From Lentzea sp. NBRC 105346 (GTDB lineage Bacteria > Actinomycetota > Actinomycetes > Mycobacteriales > Pseudonocardiaceae): a stretch of DNA of 64,000 nt. Location of the stretch: NCBI RefSeq assembly GCF_030269605.1, contig NZ_BSTQ01000012.1, forward strand, positions 1-64,000. The letters run 5' to 3'. Made by a program: the position numbers and the translations under genes. Below the pieces are notes generated by a model. That model ran no database searches. It had not been told where the DNA came from and saw nothing but the letters and a program-made list of their open reading frames with translations. This document shows, one piece after another, positions 10,101-17,757 of this stretch (within the stretch, counting starts at the first letter, position 1; each line of letters starts with the position of its first letter).

Positions 10101-10387
10101 CCGGAAGCCACGTGGCTGACGCTCAGGTCGCGTTCGCGCTGCAGCTGCTGCACGAGGTCCGCGACGGCGGTCTCCAGGCGGATCTGGTTCGCGAGCTGGT
10201 TGAAGTCGGTCGCGTTCCCCAGTTCGGCGCGCACCCGCAGGCCACCGAGCGCGAGCGCGGCCACGGTCGGGATCAGCAGAACGGCGAACAGTTTGGTCCG
10301 CAAGCGCCAGTTACGCAGCCGCCACCCCGCGGCTCGTGCCGACGACTGCTGAGGGTCCGTCTTCGACGTCACAGTTGTGTCGGTCAC
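7169..10387 (-). CDS. cvnA: Conservon sensor histidine kinase-like protein with nitrate/nitrite-sensing domain (CvnA-like)
   Basis: The product is about 1,072 residues. One membrane segment lies near residues 30-50 (LFAVLLIPTVAALALGG). An extracellular NIT-type sensing domain spans about 55-325 (LVQQLQRERDLSVSHVASG), with a second membrane helix near 330-355 (IIVLVALALALLMALFVA). A HAMP-like linker follows, then a histidine-kinase ATPase domain at about 545-655 (AELLDNATAFSDP, IQDRGVGMGD). The last 400 residues or so are a low-complexity Pro/Ala/Glu tail. I prefer the GTG at 10387 (VTDTTVTSKTD) because the 73 residues added by the longest opening (to 10606) look non-coding. That choice is not settled by a ribosome-binding site. 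Confidence 0.92.
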   Translation of the reverse strand: MTDTTVTSKTDPQQSSARAAGWRLRNWRLRTKLFAVLLIPTVAALALGGLRVRAELGNATDFNQLANQIRLETAVADLVQQLQRERDLSVSHVASGKKVDRVVLERQLRRVNDTTEAFNKRITELSGDLRPAAVERFRLAADQLSRLNSLRNAVRETQYPSEAVMRTYSESIDSLLNLGEQTISEINDPTLVRLHLSTNAIARIKEQESLKRGILLDVFQRGAFTPGQQRALLAADAELEAARNDFRKSATADQAKIYDDTVTGLIVDTANDMQESAINRQAAGGEFQGLTPEKWDIASTLTVNLTRDVENLLLEQLQARTDQLAGEARNTAVRESIIVLVALALALLMALFVARSILGPLRTLRRTALDVADHGLPDAVERILADPNPEDAAKSAVEPVPVHTREEVGQVARAFDAVHGEAVRLAAQQALLRDNVNAMFVNLSRRSQALVERQLNLIDRLEQDEQDPDQLASLFELDHLATRMRRNSENLLVLSGTDLSRRLTRPVPAAEVLGAAVSEVEQYARVQVGQTPELTVQGRAVNDLVHLVAELLDNATAFSDPVTKVTVRTARTRKGELAIEIQDRGVGMGDQEIIDANERLADPPDVDVAVSRRMGLYVVARLAKRHDIKVRLRGNEDIEGGTTALVIVPETLIAAPGAAPSPYLAPAEPTQDFSAATAQRASGIAGAFTGTMPRIEESSPNLQSSPDLPVSFVQSDSGSTATSVPAFGAETPMEVSSPSQQWRQDQLDALEPEGSFGEPTLFTAYEDRQEDEGDLAFEPGYETTQFVPIPPVAEPEEDHSDTGVVRAPVDQELAARNGTSQASRKEVEHDLDAPTERLPIYEAVLSQWFQAVGSETSASTAQAVPPAPAETPAAPVETARPEPSNGVAPTPKTEEPALPTRPAKPEPSVAPTTSSAGLPVRKPRKPVETQPEETPQPAELESAVQTESVAPETVADATAEAPVAQTTSESAWQSPADEGWQAARELLNKAPETKTAAGLPKRTPKAQLVPGSAAPKPTVAPQQAQRPPLPPRSADAVRGRMSSLQNGVRRGRHALIDAYAGDQSSRQNEEQE

Positions 10388-10871
10388 TTGTTCGTCACCC
10401 AGCGCAGCCAGTCCGTCACCCGATTCGGGCCTTTCGGAGCGTGGTGACTTCCCCACGCCAAACTGGCTGGGACCTCTCTCGCGTCGGGCCACTCTGGGCT
10501 TCCTCTTCCGGCAGCAGTGTCCCGGTCTCTCCCCTGGACCGAGCATGGACTCGTAAAACGGGCCGAATTGCAGCACAGAGGCGGTAGCACCGGTGAGGCA
10601 CCCCACCCCCGAGCAGAGGCACGATGGTCCGCATCGACCTGTGCCACCCGGCGGGGAGCGTAATGGGCTCCCCCTCCTTGGGGGAAGTCTCCAGAAGCAC
10701 TCACCGTATCGAGACGGGGTGTCCTTTCATACGTTCAGGTGGTTAACATCCCCGGTCGTCGGCATGCCTCATGCCCGTCCGAAGTCCCTGTTGGGACGCT
10801 GGAGAGTATGGCTTGTGGCGACACTCACTGATCAACTCGACACTACTCGAGGCCAACCGGCGAGAGGTGCC
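10388..10871. promoter_or_regulatory. Divergent intergenic region between cvnA and the substrate-binding lipoprotein
   Basis: This 484-bp gap should carry the promoters of the conservon operon (leftward) and of the substrate-binding gene (rightward). A short hairpin of five C and five G around TCCTT lies near 10670-10685. I see no convincing -10/-35 pair, and the open frames crossing it lack family character. Confidence 0.4.
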
Positions 10872-11849
10872 ATGGCTACCCGAGCCCATGCTCTGCGACT
10901 CACCGCAGTGCTCATCACGTGTGCCCTGACCGCGGGCTGCGGACTGTTCGGCGGTTCGTCGGGCAACGAGACCCCCGACGTCGAAAAGACCAGCTTGCGC
11001 ATCGGCGTACTGCCGGTGGTCGACGTGGCACCGCTGCGGATCGCGCTCACCGAGAAGCTTTTCGAGAAGGCGGGCCTCTCGGTCACGCTCGTCCCGCAGA
11101 CGAGCGAGTCGGAGAGCATCAAGCAGCTCGACACCCAGCTCGACATCACGTGGGCCACGCACGTCGCGCTGTTCCGCGCGGTCGCGGAGGGCACCGAGCT
11201 GCAGCTGCAGGGCGAGGCCTACCAGGCCGGCCAGAACTCGATGGCCCTCGTGGCGTCGGCCACGTCGGACTACAACGATCCGGCCAAGAAGGCCGCGCCG
11301 ACGATCGCGGTGAACAGCGACACCGACATCGGCGCCCTGACCACGCGCGCCGTGCTCGACACCGCGGGCGTGGAGAAGCAGAAGATCAAGTTCAAGCCGA
11401 TGCCGTTCGGCGAGATGGAGGGCGCGCTGACGTCCGGCCAGGTCGACGCGGCGTTCATGATCGAGCCCTTCATCACGAAGGCGCAGCGCAAGATCGGCGC
11501 GAAGATCGTGACGGACACGGCCCGCGGCCCGACACTGGACTTCCCGATGTCCGGCTACGCGTCGTCCAAGAAGTTCGCCGACGCGAACCCGAAGACGATG
11601 AAGGTGTTCCGTGACGTGCTGCGCAAGGCCCAGCAGGCCGCGGCCAACAACAAGCTCGGCGTGCAGGACTCCCTGACCAGCTACGCGGACGTCGACCAGC
11701 CGACCGCGGCGCTCGTCTCCGTCGGCACGTTCCCGCTGGGCCTGAACCCGATCCGATTGCAGCGGGTCGCCGACATGATGGACACCGAGGACGTCCTCAC
11801 CGGCCGCCTGGACGTGCAGCAACTGCTGCCACCAGGAACGACCAGCTAG
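10872..11849 (+). CDS. ABC transporter substrate-binding lipoprotein, NMT1/TauT type
   Basis: The 325-residue lipoprotein begins MATRAHALRLTAVLITCALTAGC; the lipobox is LTAGC. The mature domain (LRIGVLPVVDVAPLRIALTEKLFEKAGLSVTLVPQ ... MIEPFITKAQRKIGAKIV) fits the NMT1/THI5-like periplasmic-binding fold used for nitrate, sulfonates, aliphatic compounds or thiamine precursors. The ligand cannot be read from sequence. No permease or ATPase gene is adjacent, so it is an orphan here. The ATG at 10872 is chosen for the signal peptide and the GAGAGGT just upstream. It is divergent from the conservon whose sensor has a nitrate/nitrite-sensing domain; a functional link is speculative. Confidence 0.88.
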   Translation: MATRAHALRLTAVLITCALTAGCGLFGGSSGNETPDVEKTSLRIGVLPVVDVAPLRIALTEKLFEKAGLSVTLVPQTSESESIKQLDTQLDITWATHVALFRAVAEGTELQLQGEAYQAGQNSMALVASATSDYNDPAKKAAPTIAVNSDTDIGALTTRAVLDTAGVEKQKIKFKPMPFGEMEGALTSGQVDAAFMIEPFITKAQRKIGAKIVTDTARGPTLDFPMSGYASSKKFADANPKTMKVFRDVLRKAQQAAANNKLGVQDSLTSYADVDQPTAALVSVGTFPLGLNPIRLQRVADMMDTEDVLTGRLDVQQLLPPGTTS

Positions 11850-11864
11850 CTGCTCCCCTTCAAA

Positions 11865-11915
11865 CCGTTAAGGCCACCTTGGCTGCGCTGAACGCAGTGA
11901 AGGTGGCCTTAACGG
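11865..11915. terminator. Long perfect hairpin between convergent genes
   Basis: Perfect 16-nt arms (11865-11880 and 11900-11915, CCGTTAAGGCCACCTT and its complement) enclose an inner stem CTGCG/CGCAG. It lies 16 nt after the lipoprotein gene and 14 nt after the end of the convergent LppU-family gene, as expected for a bidirectional terminator. Confidence 0.75.
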
Positions 11916-11928
11916 CATTTCGGGTGGG

Positions 11929-12711
11929 TCAGGGTTTCGCCAGGCAGAGCGTCGTCGCCGGCTCCGAGTACGTGCTGTACTCCTCGCCGTCCGCGCAGGC
12001 GTCCTTGTCGACCGTCGACACGACCTTGGTGACCTTGTAGGTCGCCGACGAGGAGCAGGTGACCTTCGTGGTCTTGCCGGCCACGATGGAGCCCTCCTCC
12101 TTGAAGCAGTCGCCTTCCTTGGCGTTCAGCATCAGGCAGAGCTTGTACCCGTTCGACCGCCGCCCGCTGCTGCGGAACTCGGCGTAGTCACCGGTGGGGC
12201 ACTTGTCCGTGCTGGAGTCCAGGTTCTTCGCGACCTTGAACGCCGCCTCGGACGAGTTGCAGTCGATCTTCTCGACGTCCGCGTCGTTGATCTTCGCGGA
12301 GTTGACCTTGATGCAGTCACCGGCCTTGGCCGAACCGGGGCCGGTGCCCCACTGGGTGATGCCGAAGATGATCAGACCGACCACCACGACCAGCCCGAGG
12401 CCGCAGCCGAGCAGACGGCCGGGACCGGCCTTCTTGGGCGGCGGGGCCGGCATCGGCGCGCCACCGAATCCGGGCGGACCCATCGGCGGCTGACCAGGCT
12501 GACCAGGCATGGGCTGACCAGGCATGGGCTGACCGGGCATGAGCTGGCCGGGCATGGGCTGGCCGGGCATGCCCTGCGGGGGCGTGCCGTACGGAGGCGG
12601 CGGCGGCTGCTGGCCCCACTGCGGAGGCTGCTGGCCGGGCGGCGGCGGGAAGCCTCCGGGTGGAGGCGGCCCGTACGGCCCTGGCTGCTGCGGGTAGTTC
12701 GGGGGCGTCAC
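11929..12711 (-). CDS. LppU/SCO3897-family protein with Pro/Gly-rich N-terminal arm
   Basis: The 260-residue protein is the fourth of four tandem paralogues. Residues 1-95 are proline/glycine/glutamine-rich, with five or so tandem MPGQP units (about residues 48-72). A single membrane helix follows (LLGCGLGLVVVVGLIIFGI, about 99-117). The exported domain carries the spaced cysteines typical of the family (GDC, KIDC, DKC, LCL, GDCF, VTC, DAC, LCL). The function of the LppU family is unknown. The Pro-rich arm is cytoplasmic if the helix is a signal anchor. GTG start at 12711 with AGGAAA upstream. The gene is separated by 124 nt from its upstream paralogue. Confidence 0.85.
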   Translation of the reverse strand: MTPPNYPQQPGPYGPPPPGGFPPPPGQQPPQWGQQPPPPPYGTPPQGMPGQPMPGQLMPGQPMPGQPMPGQPGQPPMGPPGFGGAPMPAPPPKKAGPGRLLGCGLGLVVVVGLIIFGITQWGTGPGSAKAGDCIKVNSAKINDADVEKIDCNSSEAAFKVAKNLDSSTDKCPTGDYAEFRSSGRRSNGYKLCLMLNAKEGDCFKEEGSIVAGKTTKVTCSSSATYKVTKVVSTVDKDACADGEEYSTYSEPATTLCLAKP

Positions 12712-12835
12712 CTAAAGGTTTCCTCTCGCGTCGCGCGGGCGCGCAGAACCTAGCTCGTCCCGAGTCCGGCCGCTCGCCGCTTGCTGAAAAAGAAACCGGA
12801 GCCGCTCGACGCGGCCCCGGTTCCGTGGCTCGAAG

Positions 12836-13396
12836 TTACGCGTCGCCGGGGGCAACGCAGTAGGCGATCTTCGGCGCGGTGAACGCGTAGGCGTTCGCCT
12901 CACCGCAGTCGGGCTCGGCGTCCTTCACGACCTTGACGACCTTGGCCGCACCGGACTTGCCGCAGTCGATCGCGGGCCACTCCATGCTGGTCGTGTTGTC
13001 GAAGTCGTAGCACTTGCCCTCGGCGAGCCGCGGGACCAGGCAGAGCTTGGTCTTCGGGCCGCGGCGCGCGGACTCGGTGTACTCGACGTAGCCGTCCGAG
13101 CCACAGGACTCGCTGAGCGAGCTCAGCGCCTTGCCGACGACGTAGTTGGCGTCGGCCGAGTCGCAGCCGGCGGACTTGTAGTCCGGGGACGACGTGGTGC
13201 CCTTCACCGTGGCGCAGTCGCCGGCCTTGGTCTGCGCGGCGTCGCTGGTGAAGTAGTTGAACCCGTAGATGGCGACAGCGGCGACCACGAGGCCGACGAC
13301 GTACAGCAGGATCCGCTTGCCGATGCTCTGCTTCTTGGGCTCCGGCGCGGGCTGCGGTGCGGGCGCAGGCGCGGGTGCGGTCGGCTCAGTGCTCAT
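12836..13396 (-). CDS. LppU/SCO3897-family protein
   Basis: The 186-residue paralogue has a short Pro/Ala arm (residues 1-22), a membrane anchor (ILLYVVGLVVAAVAIYGF) and an exported Cys-patterned domain (GDCATVKG, GCDS, ESCGSDGYVEY, KLCLVP, GKCYDF, IDCG, DCGE, YCV). The ATG at 13396 (MSTEPTAPAP) is preferred over the longer opening because the fourth paralogue begins the same way (MSTESTEPVEP). Function unknown; the conserved cysteines suggest disulfides outside the cell. Confidence 0.85.
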   Translation of the reverse strand: MSTEPTAPAPAPAPQPAPEPKKQSIGKRILLYVVGLVVAAVAIYGFNYFTSDAAQTKAGDCATVKGTTSSPDYKSAGCDSADANYVVGKALSSLSESCGSDGYVEYTESARRGPKTKLCLVPRLAEGKCYDFDNTTSMEWPAIDCGKSGAAKVVKVVKDAEPDCGEANAYAFTAPKIAYCVAPGDA

Positions 13397-13501
13397 TCGA
13401 CTTCCAATGCTTCCGTGGATTCCCCAGATGTCCCCCGACACGGGCGACAGGAAGGTAGTCAGACGGAAGCCGCACCCGCATGCGGTTTACCGAAATGTGT
13501 C

Positions 13502-13984
13502 TTAACGGACATCGCCGCGCTCGAGGCAGAACGTGACAGCGGGTTCCGGGAACCTCGCGGAGCGTGCCTTTCCGCAGCTAGCGGGGTCCGTCGAACCGGT
13601 CACGACCTTCGCGACGCGAACCGCGTTCGGCGTTTTGCAGTCGACCTTCGCGATACCGGACTCACGGTCCTGGCCGTAGCAGTTGCCCTCGGCGAAGTTG
13701 GGCATAAGGCAGAAGGTGGCCTGGCCGGTGTACGTGGAGTACTCGGTTCCGCCCGAGGGGCACGCCTTGTCGTTGAACGCCAGGATCTTCGCGATCTTGA
13801 CGTTGGCCTGGTCCGACTCACACGGCATGGCCTGGTACTTCGGGCTGTCCGCGACCCCGGTGATGCGCGCGCAGTCGCCGACCTTGGCCGCGTCCGCCGC
13901 GTTGCCCTGCAGCTGGGACAGCACGAACCCGCTGACCACGACGAGCAGGAAGACAGCGGCGATACCCAGGCCGATCTTCTTCAT
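13502..13984 (-). CDS. LppU/SCO3897-family protein, short form without N-terminal arm
   Basis: The 160-residue paralogue starts directly with a Lys-Lys-hydrophobic anchor (MKKIGLGIAAVFLLVVVSGFVL) and lacks the Pro-rich arm of its neighbours. The exported domain keeps the family pattern (GDCARITG, PCES, KACPSGGTEYSTY, FCLMPNFAEGNCYG, VDCKTP, SCGK, FCLERGD). The phrase LMPNFxEGxCY is nearly identical to the 14034 paralogue, supporting recent tandem duplication. Confidence 0.85.
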   Translation of the reverse strand: MKKIGLGIAAVFLLVVVSGFVLSQLQGNAADAAKVGDCARITGVADSPKYQAMPCESDQANVKIAKILAFNDKACPSGGTEYSTYTGQATFCLMPNFAEGNCYGQDRESGIAKVDCKTPNAVRVAKVVTGSTDPASCGKARSARFPEPAVTFCLERGDVR

Positions 13985-14033
13985 GGCCTGGGTATCGGCG
14001 CCGTTGCCACTTCAACTGACCGGATTCACCGGA

Positions 14034-14609
14034 TCAGGGGGTCTCGCCGGTCCCCAGACAGAAGATCACGGCAGGCTCGCTGAACTTCAGGTCGCTGCTG
14101 CCCGAGGGGCAGTCGACCGGGTCCGGGTTGCCGTCGATCTTCTTGACGACCTTGACGACCGAGTCGCCCTTGCACTCGCCCTTCTTGAACGTCGAGCCGT
14201 CGTCGCTCGGCGTGTAGCAGGCGCCTTCCTCGAAGTTCGGCATCAGGCACAGCTGCTTCTTGTCGACGCCGACCGGCTCGTAGTAGCCGTCCTCGGGGCA
14301 GGCGTCCTCCTTGTTGGGCAGGACCTTGGCGACCTTGTGGGTCGCGTTGGCGTCAGCGCACTTCAGCAGGGTGACGTCCCACTGGTCCTGATCCTTCGGC
14401 TTGATCGACGCGCAGTCGCCCACCTTGGCGTTCGCGGGACCGGAACCGAACTGGTTGAAGAGGTAGATCGCACCGCCGATCAACGCGATGGCCAGCACGC
14501 CGACGATGACGAACTTCAGCCAGTTCTTCTTCGCCGGTGGCGGCGCGGGCGGCGGCGCTGCCGGGGCTGGCTCTTCGGGCTCGACGGGCTCGGTCGACTC
14601 GGTGCTCAT
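14034..14609 (-). CDS. LppU/SCO3897-family protein, first gene of the tandem set
   Basis: The 191-residue paralogue has a Glu/Pro/Ala-rich arm (residues 1-28), a membrane anchor (FVIVGVLAIALIGGAIYLF) and a Cys-patterned exported domain (GDCASIKP, KCADANATHKVAKVLP, DACPEDGYYEP, LCLMPNFEEGACYTP, GECKGD, DCPSG, FCLGTG). It is divergent from the XPB helicase gene, with a 144-nt shared upstream region that contains an inverted repeat. The ATG at 14609 is chosen by similarity to the 12836 paralogue. Confidence 0.85.
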   Translation of the reverse strand: MSTESTEPVEPEEPAPAAPPPAPPPAKKNWLKFVIVGVLAIALIGGAIYLFNQFGSGPANAKVGDCASIKPKDQDQWDVTLLKCADANATHKVAKVLPNKEDACPEDGYYEPVGVDKKQLCLMPNFEEGACYTPSDDGSTFKKGECKGDSVVKVVKKIDGNPDPVDCPSGSSDLKFSEPAVIFCLGTGETP

Positions 14610-14657
14610 GCGCGGCAATGTAGGGGACCGGATGTGATTTGTGTGTTGTCAAGTCCG

Positions 14658-14711
14658 CTGGCGAACGTGACGTTCGGGTACATAGATGTCCCTGAGCGTC
14701 ACGTTCGCCAG
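14658..14711. repeat. Perfect 15-nt inverted repeat in divergent promoter region
   Basis: CTGGCGAACGTGACG (14658-14672) and its exact complement (14697-14711) flank a 24-nt spacer between the divergent LppU-family and XPB genes. It could be an operator, a transcript hairpin or a dispersed intergenic repeat. Both arms also contain the partly palindromic core GAACGTGACGTTC-like sequence. Confidence 0.6.
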
Positions 14712-14753
14712 CCGCACCTCACTCCGGGTGCGGGAGTTGAGACACTGGTGAAC

Positions 14754-16394
14754 GTGACCGATGGCCCTCTGATCGTCCAGTCGGACAAGACCCTGTTGCT
14801 CGAGGTCGACCACCCCCAGGCCGACGAGGCGCGCACCGCGATCGCCCCGTTCGCCGAGCTCGAGCGCGCACCCGAGCACGTGCACACGTATCGGGTGACG
14901 CCGCTCGCGCTGTGGAATGCCCGCGCCGCGGGGCACGACGCCGAGCAGGTGGTCGACGCGCTGGTGCGGTTCTCCCGCTACCCGGTGCCGCAGCCGCTGC
15001 TGGTCGACGTGGTCGACACGATGAGCCGCTTCGGGCGGCTCGTGCTGACCAACAGCCCGGTGCACGGGCTGGTCCTCAACTCGCTGGACCGCGCGGTCCT
15101 CGAAGAGGTGATGCGGCACAAGAAGATCGCCCCGATGTTCGGGCCGCGCATCGACGCCGACACGGTCGTCGTGCACCCGAGCGAGCGCGGGCGGCTCAAG
15201 CAGCTGCTGCTCAAGATCGGCTGGCCGGCCGAGGACGAGGCCGGCTACGTCGACGGCGAAGCGCACCCGATCGCGCTCGAGGAGAACGGCTGGAAGCTGC
15301 GCGACTACCAGCGCCTGGCCGCCCAGGCGTTCTGGGCGGGCGGCTCCGGTGTGGTCGTGCTGCCGTGTGGCGCGGGCAAGACGCTGGTCGGCGCGGCCGC
15401 CATGGCCGAGGCGCAGGCGACGACGTTGATCCTGGTCACGAACACCGTCGCCGGTCGCCAGTGGAAGCGCGAGCTGGTCGCGCGGACCTCGTTGACCGAG
15501 GACGAGATCGGCGAGTACTCGGGCGAACGCAAGGAGATCCGCCCGGTCACCATCGCGACCTATCAGGTGATCACCCGCAAGACGAAGGGCGAGTACCGGC
15601 ACCTGGAGCTGTTCGACTCGCGCGACTGGGGCCTGATCGTCTACGACGAGGTGCACCTGCTGCCCGCGCCGGTGTTCCGGATGACCGCTGACCTGCAGAG
15701 TCGTCGCAGGTTGGGGCTCACCGCGACGCTGGTGCGCGAGGACGGCCAGGAGGGCGACGTGTTCAGCCTCATCGGCCCGAAGCGCTACGACGTGCCGTGG
15801 CGCGACATCGAGGCGCAGGGCTGGATCGCGCCCGCCGAGTGCACCGAGGTCAGGGTCACGCTGACCGACAACGAGCGGCTGCTCTACGCCACGGCCGAGC
15901 CCGAGGAGCGCTACAAGCTGTGCTCGACGGCGGCCACGAAGATGCCGGTCGTCCAGCGGATCCTCGACCAGCACCCCGAAGAGCCGACCCTGGTGATCGG
16001 CGCGTACCTGGAGCAGCTCGAGGAGCTCGGGGCCGCGCTGGACGCCCCGGTGATCCAGGGTTCGACGAAGAACCGGGAGCGCGAGAAGCTGTTCGACGCG
16101 TTCCGGCGCGGCGAGATCCGCGTGTTGGTGGTATCCAAGGTCGCGAACTTCTCGATCGACCTGCCGGAGGCTTCGGTGGCCGTACAGGTGTCGGGCACGT
16201 TCGGTTCACGCCAGGAGGAGGCACAGCGGCTCGGCCGCCTGTTGCGACCCAAGGGCGACGGCCGGCAGGCCCACTTCTACTCGGTCGTGGCCCGCGACAC
16301 CCTCGATACCGACTACGCGGCGCACCGCCAGCGGTTCCTCGCCGAGCAGGGGTACGCGTACAAGATCGTCGACGCGGACGACCTCGTCGGATGA
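14754..16394 (+). CDS. ercc3: XPB/Ssl2-like superfamily 2 DNA repair helicase
   Basis: The 546-residue protein closely resembles mycobacterial XPB (Rv0861c), a 3'-5' DNA helicase related to the eukaryotic nucleotide-excision-repair helicase. Visible are the opening TDGPLIVQSDKTLLLEVDH, the DNA-damage-recognition region (about 60-170), Walker A PCGAGKTLVG, Walker B DEVH, motif III TAT and motif VI QEEAQRLGRLLRPK. It is full length. The GTG at 14754 matches the known N-terminus; a GTG at 14748 is two codons longer. The next gene overlaps its stop by ATGA. Confidence 0.95.
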   Translation: MTDGPLIVQSDKTLLLEVDHPQADEARTAIAPFAELERAPEHVHTYRVTPLALWNARAAGHDAEQVVDALVRFSRYPVPQPLLVDVVDTMSRFGRLVLTNSPVHGLVLNSLDRAVLEEVMRHKKIAPMFGPRIDADTVVVHPSERGRLKQLLLKIGWPAEDEAGYVDGEAHPIALEENGWKLRDYQRLAAQAFWAGGSGVVVLPCGAGKTLVGAAAMAEAQATTLILVTNTVAGRQWKRELVARTSLTEDEIGEYSGERKEIRPVTIATYQVITRKTKGEYRHLELFDSRDWGLIVYDEVHLLPAPVFRMTADLQSRRRLGLTATLVREDGQEGDVFSLIGPKRYDVPWRDIEAQGWIAPAECTEVRVTLTDNERLLYATAEPEERYKLCSTAATKMPVVQRILDQHPEEPTLVIGAYLEQLEELGAALDAPVIQGSTKNREREKLFDAFRRGEIRVLVVSKVANFSIDLPEASVAVQVSGTFGSRQEEAQRLGRLLRPKGDGRQAHFYSVVARDTLDTDYAAHRQRFLAEQGYAYKIVDADDLVG

Positions 16395-16828
16395 CGTTCT
16401 GGTGGATGTGGAACCCGTCGGCCTCCCGGCCGGCGGGTCGTCGCTTCTTCCGTCCGTCCGAGGAGTCGCAAGCTCGGTCCGCGGGTGCTGATCTCGTCGT
16501 CCGCAGCACCGACTTCACGTGTCCCGTCCAGCAACGCCGGGCGTCGTCGATCCGTGCCGATTTCCTGAAGGTCACCGGTGACCCGGCTCAGCTCGCGATC
16601 GTCGAACGTCGGCTGTGGACATTGCTCGTCGCGCTGCGCCGCTCGGTGCCGATCCGCGAAGCGCTGACGGCCGCCGGGAACCGCCCTGGGCGAGCGGCTC
16701 TCGTCGCCGAGCCCTCGCGAGAGCTCGCCGACCTGGACCGGCAGGTCGACCGGTTCGCCGCCGCGTTGCGGGTTCTCGTCAGCGATCCTTCGCCGGAACA
16801 ACTGCGCCACACCGCCGCTCTGGACTGA
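16391..16828 (+). CDS. Small basic protein coupled to XPB, unknown function
   Basis: The 145-residue protein has its ATG inside the XPB stop region (ATGA overlap at 16391-16394), implying translational coupling. It begins MTFWWMWNPSAS, is Arg-rich and mostly helical in its second half (LAIVERRLWTLLVALRRSVP; ELADLDRQVDRFAAALRVLV), with two cysteines or fewer and no membrane segment. I do not recognise the family. An antisense frame of comparable length also exists, so the call rests mainly on the overlap and position. Confidence 0.55.
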   Translation: MTFWWMWNPSASRPAGRRFFRPSEESQARSAGADLVVRSTDFTCPVQQRRASSIRADFLKVTGDPAQLAIVERRLWTLLVALRRSVPIREALTAAGNRPGRAALVAEPSRELADLDRQVDRFAAALRVLVSDPSPEQLRHTAALD

Positions 16829-16913
16829 TGTGCGCCTTCCACCAGCCGCCTTTTCGGGTTGGTTTCGGGCGAAACGGTGTCGCTCAGTCTTGCCTGGGCC
16901 CTAACTTCGTTCT

Positions 16914-17744
16914 ATGCCACGGAGAAACTCCACGGTTCGTGGACGCGAGTTCGGCGCGGGTGTGCGCGCCGCGCTCGACCGGACAGGGCTGAGCTACCGC
17001 GCGGTGGCGAAGCTCGTCGGCTGGGACTTCGCGAAGCTGTCGGATCTGTTGAACGGCAAGGGCGGAGTGTCCGAAATGGACCTCTCCCGGTTGCTCGGCG
17101 CGTGCCACACGCCGTTGGAAGAGTGCAGACGCCTGCACGAACTGTTCCGCGCCGCCCGCGAGGAGGGCTGGTGGCAGGTCTACGACGGCAAGCTGCCGGT
17201 GCAGGTAACCACGCTGATCGAGCACGAGGACGCGGCCACCAAACTCATCGGCTGGTATCTCGGTATCGTGCCCGGCCTGCTGCAGACAGCCGACTACTCG
17301 CGCGCCATGCTCAAGGTCTGGTCCACGATCGAGGCCTCCGAGATCGAGACGCGGGTGCAGGCGCGGCTCGCTCGCCAGCAGATTCTCGAATCTCCCAAGA
17401 AGTTCGTCTTCTTCATCCACGAGCAGGCGCTGCGGCTGCCCGTGGGCGGACCGGATGTCTGGTCGGCGCAACTTCACCATCTGCTGCGGATGCTGGTGCG
17501 CCCCAACATCGTCATTCGGGTCGTTCCCACCGCCATCGGTGCTCATCCGGGCACCATGGGCGACTTCAAGATGATGAAGTTCGAGAAGATCCCGACCGTC
17601 GTGTTCGTCGAGAGCGAGAACTCGTCGATCTTCCTCGAGGACAAGGCGTCCATCGAGACCTACACCAAGGTGCTGAACGCGCTCGATCAGGTGGCACTGG
17701 ATGAGGAACAATCGAGGAGGCTGATCACCGACATCGTCACCTGA
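16914..17744 (+). CDS. WhiJ/Scr1-like helix-turn-helix regulator with DUF5753
   Basis: The 276-residue regulator has an N-terminal XRE-type helix-turn-helix (LDRTGLSYRAVAKLVGWDFAKLSDLLNGKGGVSEMDLSRLL, about residues 15-60). The DUF5753 domain follows (GWYLGIVPGLLQTADYSRAML, then VVFVESENSSIFLEDKASIETYTKVLNALDQVALDEEQSRRLI). These proteins are typically paired with a DUF397 protein, as in the whiJ/bldB-type systems of Streptomyces that affect development. The ATG at 16914 follows TAACTT by 6 nt with no ribosome-binding site, which could fit a leaderless transcript (inference). The DUF397 gene follows after 13 nt. Confidence 0.93.
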   Translation: MPRRNSTVRGREFGAGVRAALDRTGLSYRAVAKLVGWDFAKLSDLLNGKGGVSEMDLSRLLGACHTPLEECRRLHELFRAAREEGWWQVYDGKLPVQVTTLIEHEDAATKLIGWYLGIVPGLLQTADYSRAMLKVWSTIEASEIETRVQARLARQQILESPKKFVFFIHEQALRLPVGGPDVWSAQLHHLLRMLVRPNIVIRVVPTAIGAHPGTMGDFKMMKFEKIPTVVFVESENSSIFLEDKASIETYTKVLNALDQVALDEEQSRRLITDIVT

Positions 17745-17757
17745 GGAGGCCCACGAG

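Noticed and set aside
7901..10447. 848-codon plus-strand frame
   Set aside because: Antisense to the conservon sensor gene, with low-complexity Arg/Val/Asp composition typical of shadow frames in GC-rich DNA.
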